From contig NC_088308.1 of the NCBI RefSeq assembly GCF_910592395.1, forward strand, positions 17,933,501 to 17,997,500: a DNA stretch of 64,000 nucleotides, given 5' to 3'. Under the pieces are notes generated by a model. The model searched no databases, had not been told where the DNA came from, and was given only the letters and a program-made list of their open reading frames with translations. Positions 1 through 15,140 of this stretch are shown one piece after another. Position 1 is the first letter of the stretch. Every line of letters starts with the position of its first letter. A program made the position numbers and the translations under genes. Source of the stretch: Lineus longissimus. Lineage: Eukaryota > Nemertea > Pilidiophora > Heteronemertea > Lineidae.

Positions 1-2771
1 AAGGTACCTTTCTTTTTCTGTTTGGTCAAGAAAACTGTTTTTATTTCAAATTTAATTTTCACTTTATGCGCACCCCAATGCACAGGGTATTGAAATGACA
101 ATGATCTTGCCCGAGTGAGAGAAAAACCCATTATACATGTAACTCAACGTTTCCTCAAGAACTATACAATGTAGTTACGAATTCGTTAGGTGCGTGAAGG
201 CGGATAATTTAGAAAATTGTGAGCGAGTGGTTGTCATGATTGAATTAGCCTGCTCGTAAAGTGGTTCCCTTTTTAGGTTTCGGTTACATGGTAATTTTAA
301 GTGCACATCAATAAAATACACCAATATCACACAGCCAGAAGGAGGGGTCATGTTGGAGCAAAATCAAATTGCATGATTGTTCGCGAATCAGTTGGCCTTT
401 AGCTTTACAGGTTGAGTGGAGGACTTCTTTGGACCGAACGGCAACAAATGTTGGCATTCTACCTTGAATAGTCTGTGACAGAACACCCTGAACATCCTGA
501 CAGAAACTCACTTCACAATCAGAATCCTAGTTAACCATGATCGAGGTCAGCAGGAGTTTGAGGTGAAAAGAAAATGAAAAATGAAGTCAACGAAGCGACT
601 CATCAGTAACGTAATAATAGAAGATATAGAATGTTTATCAATCAGTGACAACTCGTCCGGTGATTTAAAACACACGTCGATATGTTTGATGTGTACTACC
701 ACCGTGAGATAACGGAGGCCATGCATCATAAACTGAGCATTGCCACTCGGAAGCGAAACCATGGATGGGAGCGCAAGCCTCGGACCGACTTTTGTCTCGT
801 TTCTATTTTGAGGTCAAGGTCATTCTGTGAACAAAATGAACAGTAGTTCAGTAATTCTCAAATATTTATAGTCACTGTTGATTTGACTATTTGACGGAGG
901 CCACGGCGATCACCGCCGGGAATGTTCATCCCAACCTTGAAGGGATTGGTTAAATTGAGAGGCGATAATGGTTTTACTATAGCGATATTCTCCACGACAC
1001 CAATCAGATTATCTTCAATTCCGGTAATATCATACGGCAGTATGACAGCCCCAATTGTTAGGTTGAGATCGGTTGCCAAGTAGCGGGTCTAACGGCGATG
1101 CGGAATGTAGGTGACTATATTTATACTGGCTAGTAACAAACTGTATCGAGGGAAGAATTCGTTGCGATGAGAACCGGAGGAAGGGTTGCGATAGCCTGTG
1201 ATCAATTCCAATATTCTCTAGACCTGTTTTGAAAGAATGCCGTGCTTCCAAATACAGATTCACTGTCAACCATGCATGTAATTAGAACATTAAAGCTATA
1301 TGTTTCATCTCGCCCGCTTTTGCCTCAGTTGAAGATGTCCTTTTCACGCTGGTGATTTAGATTAATACACCAGTTACGGGGAACAATAGATTCGCCGGAA
1401 TATATTTGTCAACAGATTTTTGAAGGAGTCAGTTCCTTTCGCCCCTCAATTTCACGGACAATAAAGGATTCCGGCAAGTCTTTCGCCCGTAAACGGTATG
1501 TCAATTTGAATCACCACACGGTGACTGTGCTCTCAGGTGTCTCGTATTCGTTCGACCATGTACAGCATTGTATCCCTTTTATCTAATCAAAACCATAGTC
1601 TTTCAAATAAATACACAATTAGAGTAGGTATGGGGAGTAGCTTGGCCTACTGCAAAGAAGTATTTATTGCTTCTTCAGTCTATACATGATGTGCATGCAA
1701 AACCAACATCATGGACCAAGAGTGCGCACTCGACGTCCGTACCATCTGGCATTGTTGTGATCAACACTAACTGTCATTTGCAATACAATAACTGACACTC
1801 CATCTATGAACATGTTCTACAGCTTATAGAATATATCGCATCAACCTGCGCAAATGGTCGCGATATGCATTTCCTACTGTCGACGTGAGATGGACTCATG
1901 GAGGCGATGGCTGAAGTGCATGAAATTGGGACGGATATTTTCTACTGTGTATTTCTCTACCAATCTGGTTGTTATTTTCTGTCCATTAGCTAATGCGCCA
2001 AGTACAGATGACAATCCGAAAACTAAACATTGCCTATGCACATGACAACCTAATGACCATTCGGTTTCTGCGAAGGTTTGTTTGCACTGACTGAACAATG
2101 CAGAGTCCTGAAAATTACGTTTGGTCGCGTAGCTCAGATCGATAAAAACCTCTACTGAGTAAATCCGAACCACGAGTTACTGACACAGTATCCTATCTGA
2201 AACTACTAGAAAAAGTTTAAATGCCCAAAATCGATTTATTTCTAGAATGTTTCCTTCGAGCACATTTAGACTACACATCTTGTAGGAAAAATAGAAAGAA
2301 AACCTGTTTGATTACATGACATATAAAAGAGAATGCGCTAACGCTTGAAAAAGCGTTTTCTCCTGGCCGAGTGTGTCTTTATGAATAAAATATTAATACA
2401 TTCATTAACGCCGTAGCTATTCTTTCGTGGCGGTACATTACTTCTTGCAGACACTTCTTACGTCCACGAGAGACATGTGCAAATCAAATTTTAAGAAATC
2501 AGCGGAGTAGTTTTCGCACAGCAACCGAAAACGACAGTCAGACATATACTTTTGAAAGTGCTCATTGACAGTGATTCCCAATAACCATTTGATTGTGTGT
2601 TAACGTACACATTCGAAATGAATCGGTAAGCTCTTAAAGTGCCGCAGAGGTGAAATCTTGTAAATAGGTGATACTTGAATTTCAGACCAAAATCGACAAG
2701 CAATATTGTGTAAGACCTTATTCACTACTCGCCCGCAATTCTTCTTCTTATGCATGTACAATATGGAGCTT
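1..2771. other. No recognisable gene; short unsupported ORFs
   Basis: I see nothing here that I can assign. Several open stretches of 65-100 codons exist on the minus strand (for example 858-1079 and 1874-2173), but none has a family motif, a convincing exon structure or a partner exon. The right part is downstream of LITAF gene 1 and should contain its 3' UTR. An AATAAA hexamer on the minus strand overlaps that gene's stop codon near 2772 and another lies near 2235, so the polyadenylation site is not resolved. Confidence 0.4.
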
Positions 2772-4016
2772 TTATTTGATTCGCTTATAGAATCCGACCA
2801 CAATTTGGCAATTGGGACACCTGTGTTCGACATCCTTGCAAGCATCAATGCAGAGAGGAATCAGACAACATCCAAGCCAGCAGCTGAAACAACATGCAAC
2901 AAAAATCAATTCATCAAAAATCAACATAAATTCATATTAACTAAAGCGTACATTTTATGTACCCCATCACCAATATTCATATCGATGAACTATGTTGAAG
3001 TAAACTCAGCAATTCGAATGTCAGCAAAGTCTATTTGATCAACCTAAATTCAGGCAACTCCTACGCCGAAGCCAAACTTGAAAAAAAACACTCTTCATAA
3101 ATGGTTCAAGCCGGCAATAGAATGCACTGAAAATGGAACAAATATCGTGTACACACCTTTAGCTTGTTTTCCTGCTGTCTCAAGCTCAAACTCAAATTCT
3201 ATAGGTCTTCTATAGATCTATCAGCATCAGATTTTTGAAATTTCTATGCTGACTAGATTATTCCAGTTCATCAACTCACCCAAAGAGGCAAATTCCCCCA
3301 ATCGCTACCCATGTCAATAAACCATTCGTGTAACTCGTTGATGTTGTGACAGTGGCTCTACATCCGGGACATTGCATCGTCATTGGTTGCTCCCCGAACA
3401 CGAGCGTCTGGGCAATAACCACAGCTGGTCCCGGCTGAACAGCAACCGGTGGCTGACCTTGGGCGGGGTACTGGGGCTGACCTTGGGCGGGGTACTGGGG
3501 CTGGCCTTGGGGAGGGTCCTGAGGCTGGCCCTTGTCGGGGTAAGCTGAAATATAACATTGCCCTAGAGAAACAATAGATATCTACAGGTTTCATTGGGGT
3601 CTTGGTCTTAGTCATCCACAGACAAAAAGGCAGACCTGTGTTGACGTGTGACGTCGACATTTCCGTGTAGGTGAATTTCAAGAAGTCAAGGAAAAAGTAG
3701 ACTCTTTGATTCTGATAACAAGATTTATGATTTTAAAACAGTTTTGTCACAGTCTTCATATATCGTGATGAGTGTTTTTTCTTGGATCTTGGCGTACGCA
3801 CTTGCATTTTGAAATGGTAGACCACCTTTACTATTTGGTATGAATTAATTGACTTGCATGAAGCGACGGCTAAGTGAGCGTTGCTGTAGAAACCTGTTCA
3901 ATAAATACAAACCAATCGAGGTTGCACATGGACTGTATAATGTACGGGCTACATGCTGTAAGCTATCTTTTTTAGTATACCCATGCGAAGAGGAAGAACT
4001 CACCTGGCTCGCTCAT
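2772..4016 (-). CDS. LITAF-domain protein, gene 1 (129 aa, three coding exons)
   Basis: Coding exons are 4016-4004, 3544-3280 and 2883-2772, joined at GT-AG sites in phases 1 and 2 (13+265+112 nt, in frame, ending TAA). The product begins MSEPAYPDKG, has a Pro/Gln-rich tail with QYPAQGQP repeats (residues 11-38), then a complete LITAF domain: CPGC at 63-66, a hydrophobic segment with W83 and the GCCLIPLC block, then HRCPNC with the second knuckle at 115-118. LITAF/SIMPLE and CDIP1 family proteins bind zinc through the two CxxC pairs and sit on the cytosolic face of late endosome and lysosome membranes; the same role here is inference. No PPxY motif is seen, unlike the neighbours. The start was chosen because the matching ATG and splice site occur in gene 2. 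The coding exon continues as 5' UTR to an acceptor at 4050/4051. Confidence 0.9.
3455..3544 (-). repeat. 24-nt coding minisatellite in LITAF gene 1
   Basis: A 24-base unit encoding YPAQGQPQ is repeated about twice, followed by degenerate copies, in the proline-rich exon. The same unit occurs about four times in gene 2. In-frame unit gain or loss changes the length of the N-terminal tail without touching the zinc domain. Confidence 0.8.
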
Positions 4017-4049
4017 GATGTTGTTGTGAAGGTATGGTTTCGAAACAGA
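4004..4049 (-). other. Start-codon exon of LITAF gene 1 with its 5' UTR part
   Basis: The acceptor ends TTTGTAG and the exon opens TCTGTTTCGAAA, continues to ATGAGCGAGCCAG and ends at a GTGAGT donor. Gene 2 has a near copy (TTTGCAG then TCTGTTTAGAAA), which supports both exon boundaries and the start codon. Confidence 0.75.
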
Positions 4050-5267
4050 CTACAAAGTAAAAGAATGGCGAAGTTGTTTATGTACATATGATATCATCAG
4101 TTTGAAAAGCACTCTGATCCACGGGCCAACACTCAGCACTAACGACCGAGCGTACACGTGTGCGATGGGAGGAGCATGCGACTTACTCTGGTATTCGAGG
4201 ATGCTAAAAAGTTCGCTCAAAAAAGGACGAAGCATTTCTTCGAGCCTCGGTGATGTTGACGATGCAGCATCCATAACATCTTAGTGGTCGTATTAGAGTG
4301 GAAGGCTTTTGGTGAGGTTTTAAAACATCGAAAGCAATAGACTTGAATATGCTTAGGCCTATCACATGTACAAATCATATTGTATAGCTATGAGCTTTCT
4401 CAGGTTAAATAACCGCGTACTTTTGGGCTGCTCTGCCAAAACTACTCGGTCAATTTCTCAAGTTCGAGTTTTCTTCATTGGACCCAAGAGGGAATATCCT
4501 AATTTCAGTTTGTATGCTTATGAAAACATTTTTTTACTTGATTTGCAACCCTCTAACCTGTACATTAGGTACAACGATGTTTTGGTTTCAGCCAACGCCC
4601 CGTCATGCAGTTCTTGAATATACTAAGTCATGGAACTCTATCAAGCAAGCAACAGCTTGCCGATGTCCATAATGCAAATACTGTATGACATCAAACACAG
4701 GCCCATTCAGCCATCGTGTCAGCATATTGATTTACTTTATTGTTGTTTCGCATGTACGGTTATTATAGGCATAGTATACAGTCTAGTCAGACCACTTGTT
4801 TTCGCACTTGATCCATTTAGGTCAGACTGACACCGGATATGTTGCCCCCCAAAAAAAGAAGTTTATGAAAAGCCTGACTGTGCAACACCATAGCCAGGAA
4901 TGTGACGAAGACAAACAATTTTTGATTAGCTGGTGATAAAAATAACATGTGACCAGCTTCTGAACACAGCCCAGGCGAGGATAACTGTCAGGTTGGTGAA
5001 AAACTGCATCAATCACTTTCTCAGTCACTGCGAATCCAAGTGTACTGCGAAGACGAGTTCAGTTGATTGGCATACCCAGCGATTTGCCCGAGGGGGGATG
5101 TTTTTCTCCAATTCCAGCATTGTCGCGGTCACTTTTTAAAAAATCAGCCATGGTGATTTTTACGGTCAATTTCCAAAATTTTCCTCGAAAAAACCGGTCC
5201 TCAGCCAGCAACTGTACATTGACTCAAAAAACAGTTCTGGATTAACCGATGAAAAGAAGAGACTCAC

Positions 5268-5440
5268 CGGCGAGTTTCCTGACAGATTCCTTCCGCAAAC
5301 AATAATATGATATGGCTAGCTGCTCGGTGTAATATTCTTCTGCTGTACTTAGTAGATTGGATCATATAATTAACTATAATTAACAATTGTTGCACTAATA
5401 AACCGAAAAGCGCTGTTCTCCTTGCTCCAGCTGTCGGTTG
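5268..5440 (-). promoter_or_regulatory. Non-coding first exon and promoter-proximal DNA of LITAF gene 1
   Basis: A donor CCG|GTGAGTC at 5268/5267 ends a presumed non-coding exon, and the next exon is the start-codon exon at 4049. The stretch aligns with 11333-11516 upstream of gene 2. Shared landmarks are the donor region with CAGATTC-like sequence on the plus strand and a shared CCAGCTGTCGGTTG block (5427-5440), at nearly the same distance from the donor (172 and 183 bases). No TATA box is evident. The exact transcription start is not resolved. Confidence 0.6.
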
Positions 5441-5802
5441 TTCGAGTTCAATTGCGCTGATATTGTGGCGCTGTTGTATTTAGGGCGACTCCCAGACAAC
5501 TTGTCATATCATGATATCGATTAAATTGCAGTTCGTCTGATGCAGTGGTCTCATTATAATAATGACTTTAGTTAAAGCAGAATGTTTGGGCGTTTACCAG
5601 TTTAAACCAGTGCAGGTTGTCATAGTTCGCAAGATAAGATGTTGCCATTGACCAGAGTTGACCAATTGAGCCTGAACTGACATAGCTGACCAGCCTGACC
5701 GTCCTCGAGCTGATATTTGGTTCAAGGCCAATTTCTTACTCGAAGCCCTGTCGAATTTTCGCTTGTTGCCGCGGTGAGTTCTTTTGTGTGACACTTGGAA
5801 GC

Positions 5803-5866
5803 TTTTGCAAAGCCCGGCCGAAACGCCTATAACATTGTTCGACCTCGTTCCGGGGGCTTTGCAAAA
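5803..5866. repeat. Inverted repeat, possible hairpin
   Basis: TTTTGCAAAGCCCGG at 5803-5817 is mirrored by CCGGGGGCTTTGCAAAA at 5850-5866. The arms are about 15 bases with one bulge and enclose about 32 bases. It lies upstream of the gene 1 promoter-proximal block. It may be the remnant of a foldback element or a regulatory palindrome; neither can be told from sequence alone. Confidence 0.6.
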
Positions 5867-6970
5867 ACTCCTTAATGATAAAAGACCCGTACAGTTTTGT
5901 CTCTTTCACTCGTCCACGGTCATGACAGTGGGTTTAACGACAGCAACGCCACCCTGTGAATAGCATAACTGAATGCATCGCTCAATGCTTCTAACACCAA
6001 ATTAGATAAACCAATCAAAAACGGAAAGTGCTTGATTGCGCGGATGCAGGAAGCTAAGACTGTTCCTTTACTTACACAGCGTCATGTCTGTAGTTACAAG
6101 AAATAAGACTCAAAGCGGTCCAACCAAATAAGAATTTATTTTCATTTTTTCAGAGAGTGCATATGATAATATAAATACCACATACTTGCATTTGATGCAA
6201 AATAGAAATTATATTAATGCGATTATAAAAGGCGATTGCTTTCTACTGGAGTTCCCATTTCATCCAAAAAAAATTCGTACCTAAATTTTAATATTCCATG
6301 TACATTGTTTTAGACTATGTGGAAAAACTGCAACAAATATCAGATGTTGGCCTGTATCTAAGTTTATAATGATAAATAAAAACACATTGCACAAGATACA
6401 AATAACAATATTTGCATATATTTTTATTTGAAAATAATCTTGCCACTCATTCAATGGACGTATATATGTTGACTTGCTCTAGGGCTTGAAACACCCATTG
6501 TGTACGCGTATCTTACTCGAGTGTGCAGAAAAAGATATCTATATTTTCAAAAAATGATGCTAAGTTATTAGCTCCATGATTTTGATGAAAAATAAGATTG
6601 TCATACAGTCAATGCAAAGCAAATGTTTTTGGTACACTTACGGCGGCGTCATGCGGGAAAAACGTTTACTCAGAGATTCGTAAAAGATGTTCCGCATCAT
6701 TTAGGGATATGGATGGAGCGCATCGATATTTCCAACTCGTGGTGTTATATTTCTCGGTCACCTATCCTCGGCGTTGCCTAACTTGGGGACAGAACAAGCA
6801 AGCACAAGTCCGCAAAGGAACATCTTCATAGAGGGGATGGCTGAACGTCACTTATTCGTGGGAGTACGATGCAGCATCCCTCCCTCCGGACAAAGTCAAC
6901 TGGTCCGCGAGCTACAATTGCGCGATCACTGCGTCTATATCAGTACCTTACGAAAGCCCAGAAGGATCAT

Positions 6971-7037
6971 TCGAAATACGAAATACGAAATACGAAGTAC
7001 GAAAGTCGAAATACGAACTTCGAACTTCGATATACGG
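6971..7037. repeat. GAAATAC heptamer tandem repeat
   Basis: About nine imperfect copies of a 7-base unit (CGAAATA with variants such as CGAAGTA, CGAAAGT and CGAACTT) run head to tail. This is an ordinary minisatellite just downstream of the LITAF gene 2 stop codon. Confidence 0.8.
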
Positions 7038-7220
7038 ATCCAGGATCTGAACCATTTACTATTCAAAAATAGCCGTTTAAGTGAGTTTTACCTTAGCGAA
7101 GTGATATCTTTAAGGAACAGTTCAGGTTGGAGTCAAGTAAATCGGGTGCTTCTTTAATTCAAAACGTAAGTTCTAAATGCAGTCCGTATACATGTAGTTT
7201 AACACCAACGCGTGGTTTGC

Positions 7221-9939
<2,719 letters not shown>

Positions 9940-9958
<19 letters not shown>

Positions 9959-9991
9959 GATGGTGCTTAAATGGTTTGTTTTCTAAACAGA
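9940..9991 (-). other. Start-codon exon of LITAF gene 2 with its 5' UTR part
   Basis: The acceptor ends CTTTGCAG and the exon opens TCTGTTTAGAAAAC, reaches ATGAGCGAACTTCC and ends at a GTGAGT donor. The layout and much of the sequence match gene 1 at 4004-4049, showing that the duplication included the untranslated region. Confidence 0.75.
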
Positions 9992-10138
9992 CTGCAAAGA
10001 AAAGTTCCAAACTATCAGAAAATGAAACATTCTTTGCCGAGGCTAAGCGGCCAAATTACCCCCTCATTTACCCTACAATACCCTACAAATACCTTACAGT
10101 ACCTTAGCCAAGGGTAAATTTTTTTAGTAGGGTACTAT

Positions 10139-10200
10139 AATCTTTGAGCTATTGACGGTATTAATGGCCTCTATTATAAAACATGTACCATAATCCTTCA
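10139..10200 (-). repeat. Dispersed repeat fragment shared with 45.87-45.91 kb
   Basis: Read on the minus strand this contains CCGTCAATAGCTCAAAGATT, matched almost exactly on the plus strand near 45886-45905, with further weaker similarity on both flanks. It is probably a decayed transposable element fragment in the gene 2 5' intron. Confidence 0.5.
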
Positions 10201-11332
10201 GAATACAACAAAACCGGACAGTTTTTCTAGGGAAGTTTTTCTACTTCTACACCTTTCAAAACAGCAACGCCTACCTTTAAGCCAACACCTAGTCCTCGAC
10301 CTTGACTCTCTCTCAAGATGAATGTAATGATAATGGGAAATTAGCGAACTGGCCCGAATACTCACGCACAGTTACGACTGGTCTATGTCAGTATCGGATG
10401 GACCATTGAAAACACTCGAAGAATATTGATTTACTTTGTTGTTGTCTCGTATACATCTAGCCATGGTTAGAGAAGACTTGTACACTGCCAAGAGCAGTTG
10501 ATTTGCATTATCGCCGATACATACAGTTCTAATGGAAATCACATAATCGCCTACATCGACGTGCATGCAAAATGGTTGGGTTGGTTTTTCTGTTTTGAAT
10601 TAATGACGCCATTACTATATACAGGTTCACTAAAGAATATGGTTATTCGATTTGACCCGTAGTGTGCTGACAGTCTGGTCTCACTGTCTGCTATTAATCG
10701 ACCAACACCCCAGGGAATCATATTCCAGTTCCCTCAACCGACATGGTCCTGCAATGCAACTCCGTGAAAAAAATTACGTCCGCGACGAAAAGACAGCAGC
10801 CGCATCACAAGACAACGCCAAATCATCAATAACTACCGCAGACTTTATTACTAAGTACTTTGATTTCAACCGAATTTCAACGAATTAAAAGTATATACAT
10901 GTACTCTGGTCTCTCACGTGTAACATCCAGCCATATCTTTACATAGTGGACATTTCTAGGCCCGAAATTGGTGAAATTTTAGGCCTTCTATTTAAGCCAC
11001 TATTGCCATTGACGCTGCTCGTCAATCAAGAAGAAACTTACTCCCGTCGTGGGCCTACCAATGAACACATGCACTCGCTTACTGCAGTGGACGTTAGGCG
11101 TCCGAAACTTGAGTATATGTAGCATGAAATGGCGACTCATGCGGATTTTCTTCAGGCAAAAGGAGACATACTCCTCCCAGAAGTTACATCCACAACCAGC
11201 GCAGTCCAGTTAACAGCACACGAGTAAGCACTTCTTGCTTCAATCAGGCAGCCAAGCTTCAAAATGGCCGAACAGTCCGGAAACCTGTGTCGTCCCCGAG
11301 CTGCGGGCAAACCAATAAAATGAAAGACTCAC

Positions 11333-11516
11333 CTGCAGGTTCCCTTGCAGATTCGTTCCCAACTCTGTGGCTGTTCTGTACACTGTTCTGCTGTTGTACT
11401 AGTATGCAGTTGTAAATTGACTATCTACAAAAAGACGAGCAATTTAATGTTACACATCCATCTACCAGAGCGAGTGCGCGCCGAGCTCTTGAGCTCCCGA
11501 TGCCAGCTGTCGGTTG
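11333..11516 (-). promoter_or_regulatory. Non-coding first exon and promoter-proximal DNA of LITAF gene 2
   Basis: A donor GCAG|GTGAGTC at 11333/11332 ends a presumed non-coding exon. The sequence upstream matches the gene 1 block at 5268-5440, including CCAGCTGTCGGTTG at 11503-11516. The intron to the start-codon exon (9991) is about 1.3 kb. The presence of this block in both genes points to duplication of a unit containing promoter plus gene. Confidence 0.6.
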
Positions 11517-13631
11517 GTTTACGAAGCGATGTGGTGCGTAAGTGTTTGGGTCACTTCGAAACTACTATACATGTTAAATCCGATGTACGCGTTGAAGGTC
11601 AGTACTGGTTTAGAACTAAATTGCTGATATTTACACGAAAAAAAGAAAGGAGTGGAGCTTGGAGAGAGACTCTTCACTAGACATTAAAAATGGAACACTT
11701 GAAATACTGTTAATAGGCTATACTTTGATGAATGGTAAAACTGGCTGCTCCGGTCAAACGCATTTCTGTGGAAGGTCGTACTGAACACCTAGAGTATAAC
11801 CAGCAGCACCCTGTTTTATGTTAGATTCACACCGTAAGAATATGCTTCACTTAAATTAGATCGTACATGTTGACAAATAACTGTGATGAAACATCAAGGC
11901 ATCACAACGGAATAATTAGAAGAATATTAAACTCCCCTAGATTTCCTTTTTTAATTGATGCAGCCGCTGATGATAAAACGTGATCAACATAATATTGTAT
12001 GACGAGTACTGGTCTTTCTGTAGCTCACTATCACTGCACAAACGCTCTATATCTGAACGATCACACATTGAATGTTCTTATGTCAATAAACCATAAAAAG
12101 CTGATTGCTGTAACTGGTATACTCATATTAGCGATACAACTGAGTCCCACCTTTATGTACATAATGTTGACTTAATGGTCATTGTGCCATTCTGTTGTCA
12201 TGCGTTGTCCGGCAAGTCCGGCCAACATCCCCGGCGGTGCGGAAGCTCCAACGGCGCCACCACTCTTCAAAGCTGCCCCAGTTGCCGACCGGCGCCATCA
12301 GAGAGTACAGCCAGAGTCTTCCAAATAATTTTTTGAAAGACTCTGGTGTGCAGTCGCGAACAGTAGTGATCATTTCCGAAATGATCTTTGATGATGGGTA
12401 GTTCCGTTGGTTCAGAGCTTGCTTTAACTTGCACAAACACGTACGTAGTCATTATGTATAAGAATTTATTAAACAGTGTTATATACATGTACAGGCAAAT
12501 TATTATTTATTATTATTAAAAACATTTTTATAGCGCTTAACGTTGTTAAAACTTCTAAGCGCTTTACAATTTATAATAAAACATAACATTAATACATGAT
12601 AGAATAAAAGTCATTACTAAAAAAAAAAAACGTGCAAATAAATGATGCTTCCACCTGAAGAGATTTTAGAAGAATACAATGTACATGAACTATGTTACTT
12701 GTGGTTTGTATACAAAAAAGTTGCTTTTGACCAGACCTTTCATTCTTAGGTGTCACTGTCGAGTTTTGGCCGGCATTTTCGACTAATTCTCCACATTCAA
12801 GTAGGTCGATATACAAGTTCTAAAATTGAACACTTACAATCGCCGTAGACATCGCAGTTGTTTCGCTGACGGTGAAGTATTTAAACCAGTATATTTTTGG
12901 TATCGCCTCGTTAATTGTTTCTTGAGCACTCTTTTCATTATCATCCGAAATGTCCAGTAGATTGTCAGGCCCACCTTACATGTACATGTACTTGCATCTT
13001 TCACAGGTACGATGTTGCCTCCGCGCGTCAGCGCCCGGCACAATCAATGGCCATCCCATGCACAATTCACGTTGACTTCGCTCAAAACGGGTTTTGAAGA
13101 CCGCCAAGTCTTCGCGGGTGTTTTATTTTTGCGAAGAACCTCATTGATTCGCGATTCAATCGCAAAATGCAAAATCGCGAATCGCATAAATAAAGAGACG
13201 CGAAAATGAGACGGTTTGGCGCTAGGTGATCGTTATCATGCTACTGTATTTAGTGTTAACCAGCCGTCAGCCCAGTCTCGATGTGTACATTGGTGGTGTC
13301 TTCCTGAAACATCGAAATATAAAAAATGAAATCGGAGTGTAAAGATCTTTTCAAATCGACACATCGAGCAAAAGAATATAGTTTTCTACGTGGGTTGATG
13401 AGTCAATCACCACTCTCCGTAGCAGAGATTTTGATTTTGTCAGTCTTTTTTAACCTCTCTTGTATGGAGAGCATCAACCATACTTGAAACTATGATCTCG
13501 TCGTCAAAAACAAATTTTATTTCATTTTCCTTCTCGACAGATTTACCATCTACTGTTGCTAATGCTTCGGATCTTAAGGTAGCTTGTTCATCGTTTTTTG
13601 GGCCACCCCGTATAATTTTGAGTTTACCTTT
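11517..13631. other. Spacer between LITAF genes 2 and 3
   Basis: No gene is recognised. It includes an open minus-strand stretch (12436-12179) of higher GC and protein-like composition that I cannot assign, and a SINE-like repeat at 12486-12590. The 3' UTR of LITAF gene 3 should lie at the right end. Confidence 0.4.
12486..12590. repeat. SINE/MITE-like element with AGCGCTT hairpin
   Basis: An AT-rich run of TTATT units is followed by a block in which AGCGCTTAA and AAGCGCTTTACA form an inverted pair around AACGTTGTTAAAAC. A related GCGCTT...AAGCGCTTTA arrangement occurs at 13820-13880. Blocks of this type are common at the ends of short interspersed elements in marine invertebrate genomes; that last point is from general knowledge and not tested here. 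Confidence 0.5.
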
Positions 13632-15113
13632 CTATCCCATCTTCTTGGAAACATGAATGACCTGTTTGCAGTTCGGGCACGAATGAATGACGTCATGAAG
13701 TGCGCTGATACACAACGGAATCAAACAGCATCCCGCCCAACAACTGAAAGAAACGTAATCAATATCTTTATGATTTATATACGGTAGTCAGTGATTCTAT
13801 CACAATAAAACATGTAATAGTATTGAGCGCCAAAAATATGGCGCTTTTCTAACGTTTCCCTGCCCAAAGCGCTTTAGTATATCATAACCGCGGCCTCCAC
13901 AGAAATCACCTGGCTTTCAAGGAGCAACCAGAAGACGTTCCAGTTGTTACCATTTTTGCTGTACGTGTATTGAGTTGGCAGGGGGAGGGGGTAGGCATCG
14001 GGCGTGGCTGTCATTTACATCAGCAACTTACCCAATGATGAAAAGTACCCCACATATTATCCAAGCCAACAGTCCAACTTTAGTCGAAGTCGCCGTTAAC
14101 ACTGTCGCCTGACAGTGAGGGCAAACCGTTGTTATTGGGGATTCCCCGAACGCTGTTGTGTGGACGTGTGTTACACCAGGTTGAAGGGTAACTGCAATCA
14201 ATAGTAATTAAACCATTATATCCATGCTCGAGGATTCAATTTCCAATAATCATATTTTGACAAGAACTAACGTAACTTTTTGTGTACATTTATGCAACAG
14301 GTTTTGGATGCATTATCCGAAAAAACTTTTAATGTGAAATGAAATATAGATTTTACTAAATAGTCTCATTGATCTGAAATATCATTCCGACTAATGATAA
14401 AAAATTGCCACCCCGTATGATGGGCACAATAGATATTGGTTCCTGCGCTGATCGGCGTGTGGCTGCCGCGCTAGATTGGCAGTTAAGGTCCTCCCGCCCG
14501 TACCGACATGGTGTCAGGCATCAGACCTTCTTTACCCGAAATGATAAACAAATATAATAGCGGCTCCTGCACAATGACCAGACTTGACTTACTAGTTGGT
14601 CCCTGAGGAGGCTGTTGTGGGGGATAGTAAGCTGCCTGCTGAGGCGGATATCCCTGCTGCTGTGGTGGTGGTCCAGAGAAATTCCCAGGGGCTGGTCCAA
14701 CAGGATATGGTGGGGGAGCCTCGTCACCGTAGCCTGAAAGATAACATTAGAAAACAGGTTCGGTAATTACAATGTACTTCGAATTACTTCAATAAAGCAA
14801 TGACGATTTGACACAAAAAAAGACAAAGATTTCAAGATTCAGTGCCCAAAATGCCTTTAGACAGGTTAATCATGCATTTTTCATTTACGGCACCAAATAA
14901 ATTCAAAATTTAAAATCTCTCTAACGAAGTCCTAGAATAAATTAAACTTATATTTATGGAATCATTGGATGTTGCCTGTTGAATGCGTAAATTCATTGTC
15001 ATATCACGGGTTCTATACACGTGAGGCATCAGCTTTTCACGCAAATTTACCTTACCTTGTTTCTCTGGTTGTGGTGCACACGCATAAGGGCCATCTGGAG
15101 GAGGGGCAGACAT
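13632..15113 (-). CDS. LITAF-domain protein, gene 3 (156 aa, four coding exons)
   Basis: Coding exons are 15113-15056, 14733-14593, 14191-14032 and 13743-13632 (58+141+160+112 nt; phases 1, 1, 2; ends TAG). The product begins MSAPPPDGPY, has a Pro/Gln/Tyr-rich tail with PPPY at 26-29 (a PPxY motif) and several YPPQQ units, then the LITAF domain: AFGESP lead-in, CPHC at 90-93, hydrophobic stretch with W110, GCCLIPLC block, and HSCPNC with the second knuckle at 142-145. The normally acidic/lysine segment before the second knuckle reads ALHDVIH, a little divergent. The domain-splitting intron is in the same place and phase as in genes 1, 2 and 4. The family role is zinc-dependent membrane association at endosomes; the specific function here is unknown. 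Confidence 0.88.
13810..13960. repeat. SINE-like repeat related to 12.5 kb element
   Basis: It contains GAGCGCCAAAAATATGGCGCTTTT, a short inverted pair, then AAAGCGCTTTAGTATATCATAACC. It lies in the last intron of LITAF gene 3. The boundaries are approximate. Confidence 0.4.
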
Positions 15114-15140
15114 GGTGGGTAGGTTGTCTGGTCGTTTTAA
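15056..15140 (-). other. Start-codon exon of LITAF gene 3 with 5' UTR part
   Basis: The acceptor ends TTGCTGTTTCAG and the exon opens TTAAAACGACC, runs 27 bases to CCACCATGTCTGCC and ends at a GTAAGG donor. A candidate upstream untranslated exon ends at 15990 with CTG|GTGAGT. That second donor is supported only by its consensus. Confidence 0.6.

Larger units (their letters stand above)
5441..7220. other. Spacer between LITAF genes 1 and 2
   Basis: No gene is recognised. It holds an inverted repeat (5803-5866), AT-rich DNA around 6120-6560 and a heptameric direct repeat (6971-7037). The right end should contain the 3' UTR of LITAF gene 2, whose stop is at 7221-7223. Confidence 0.5.
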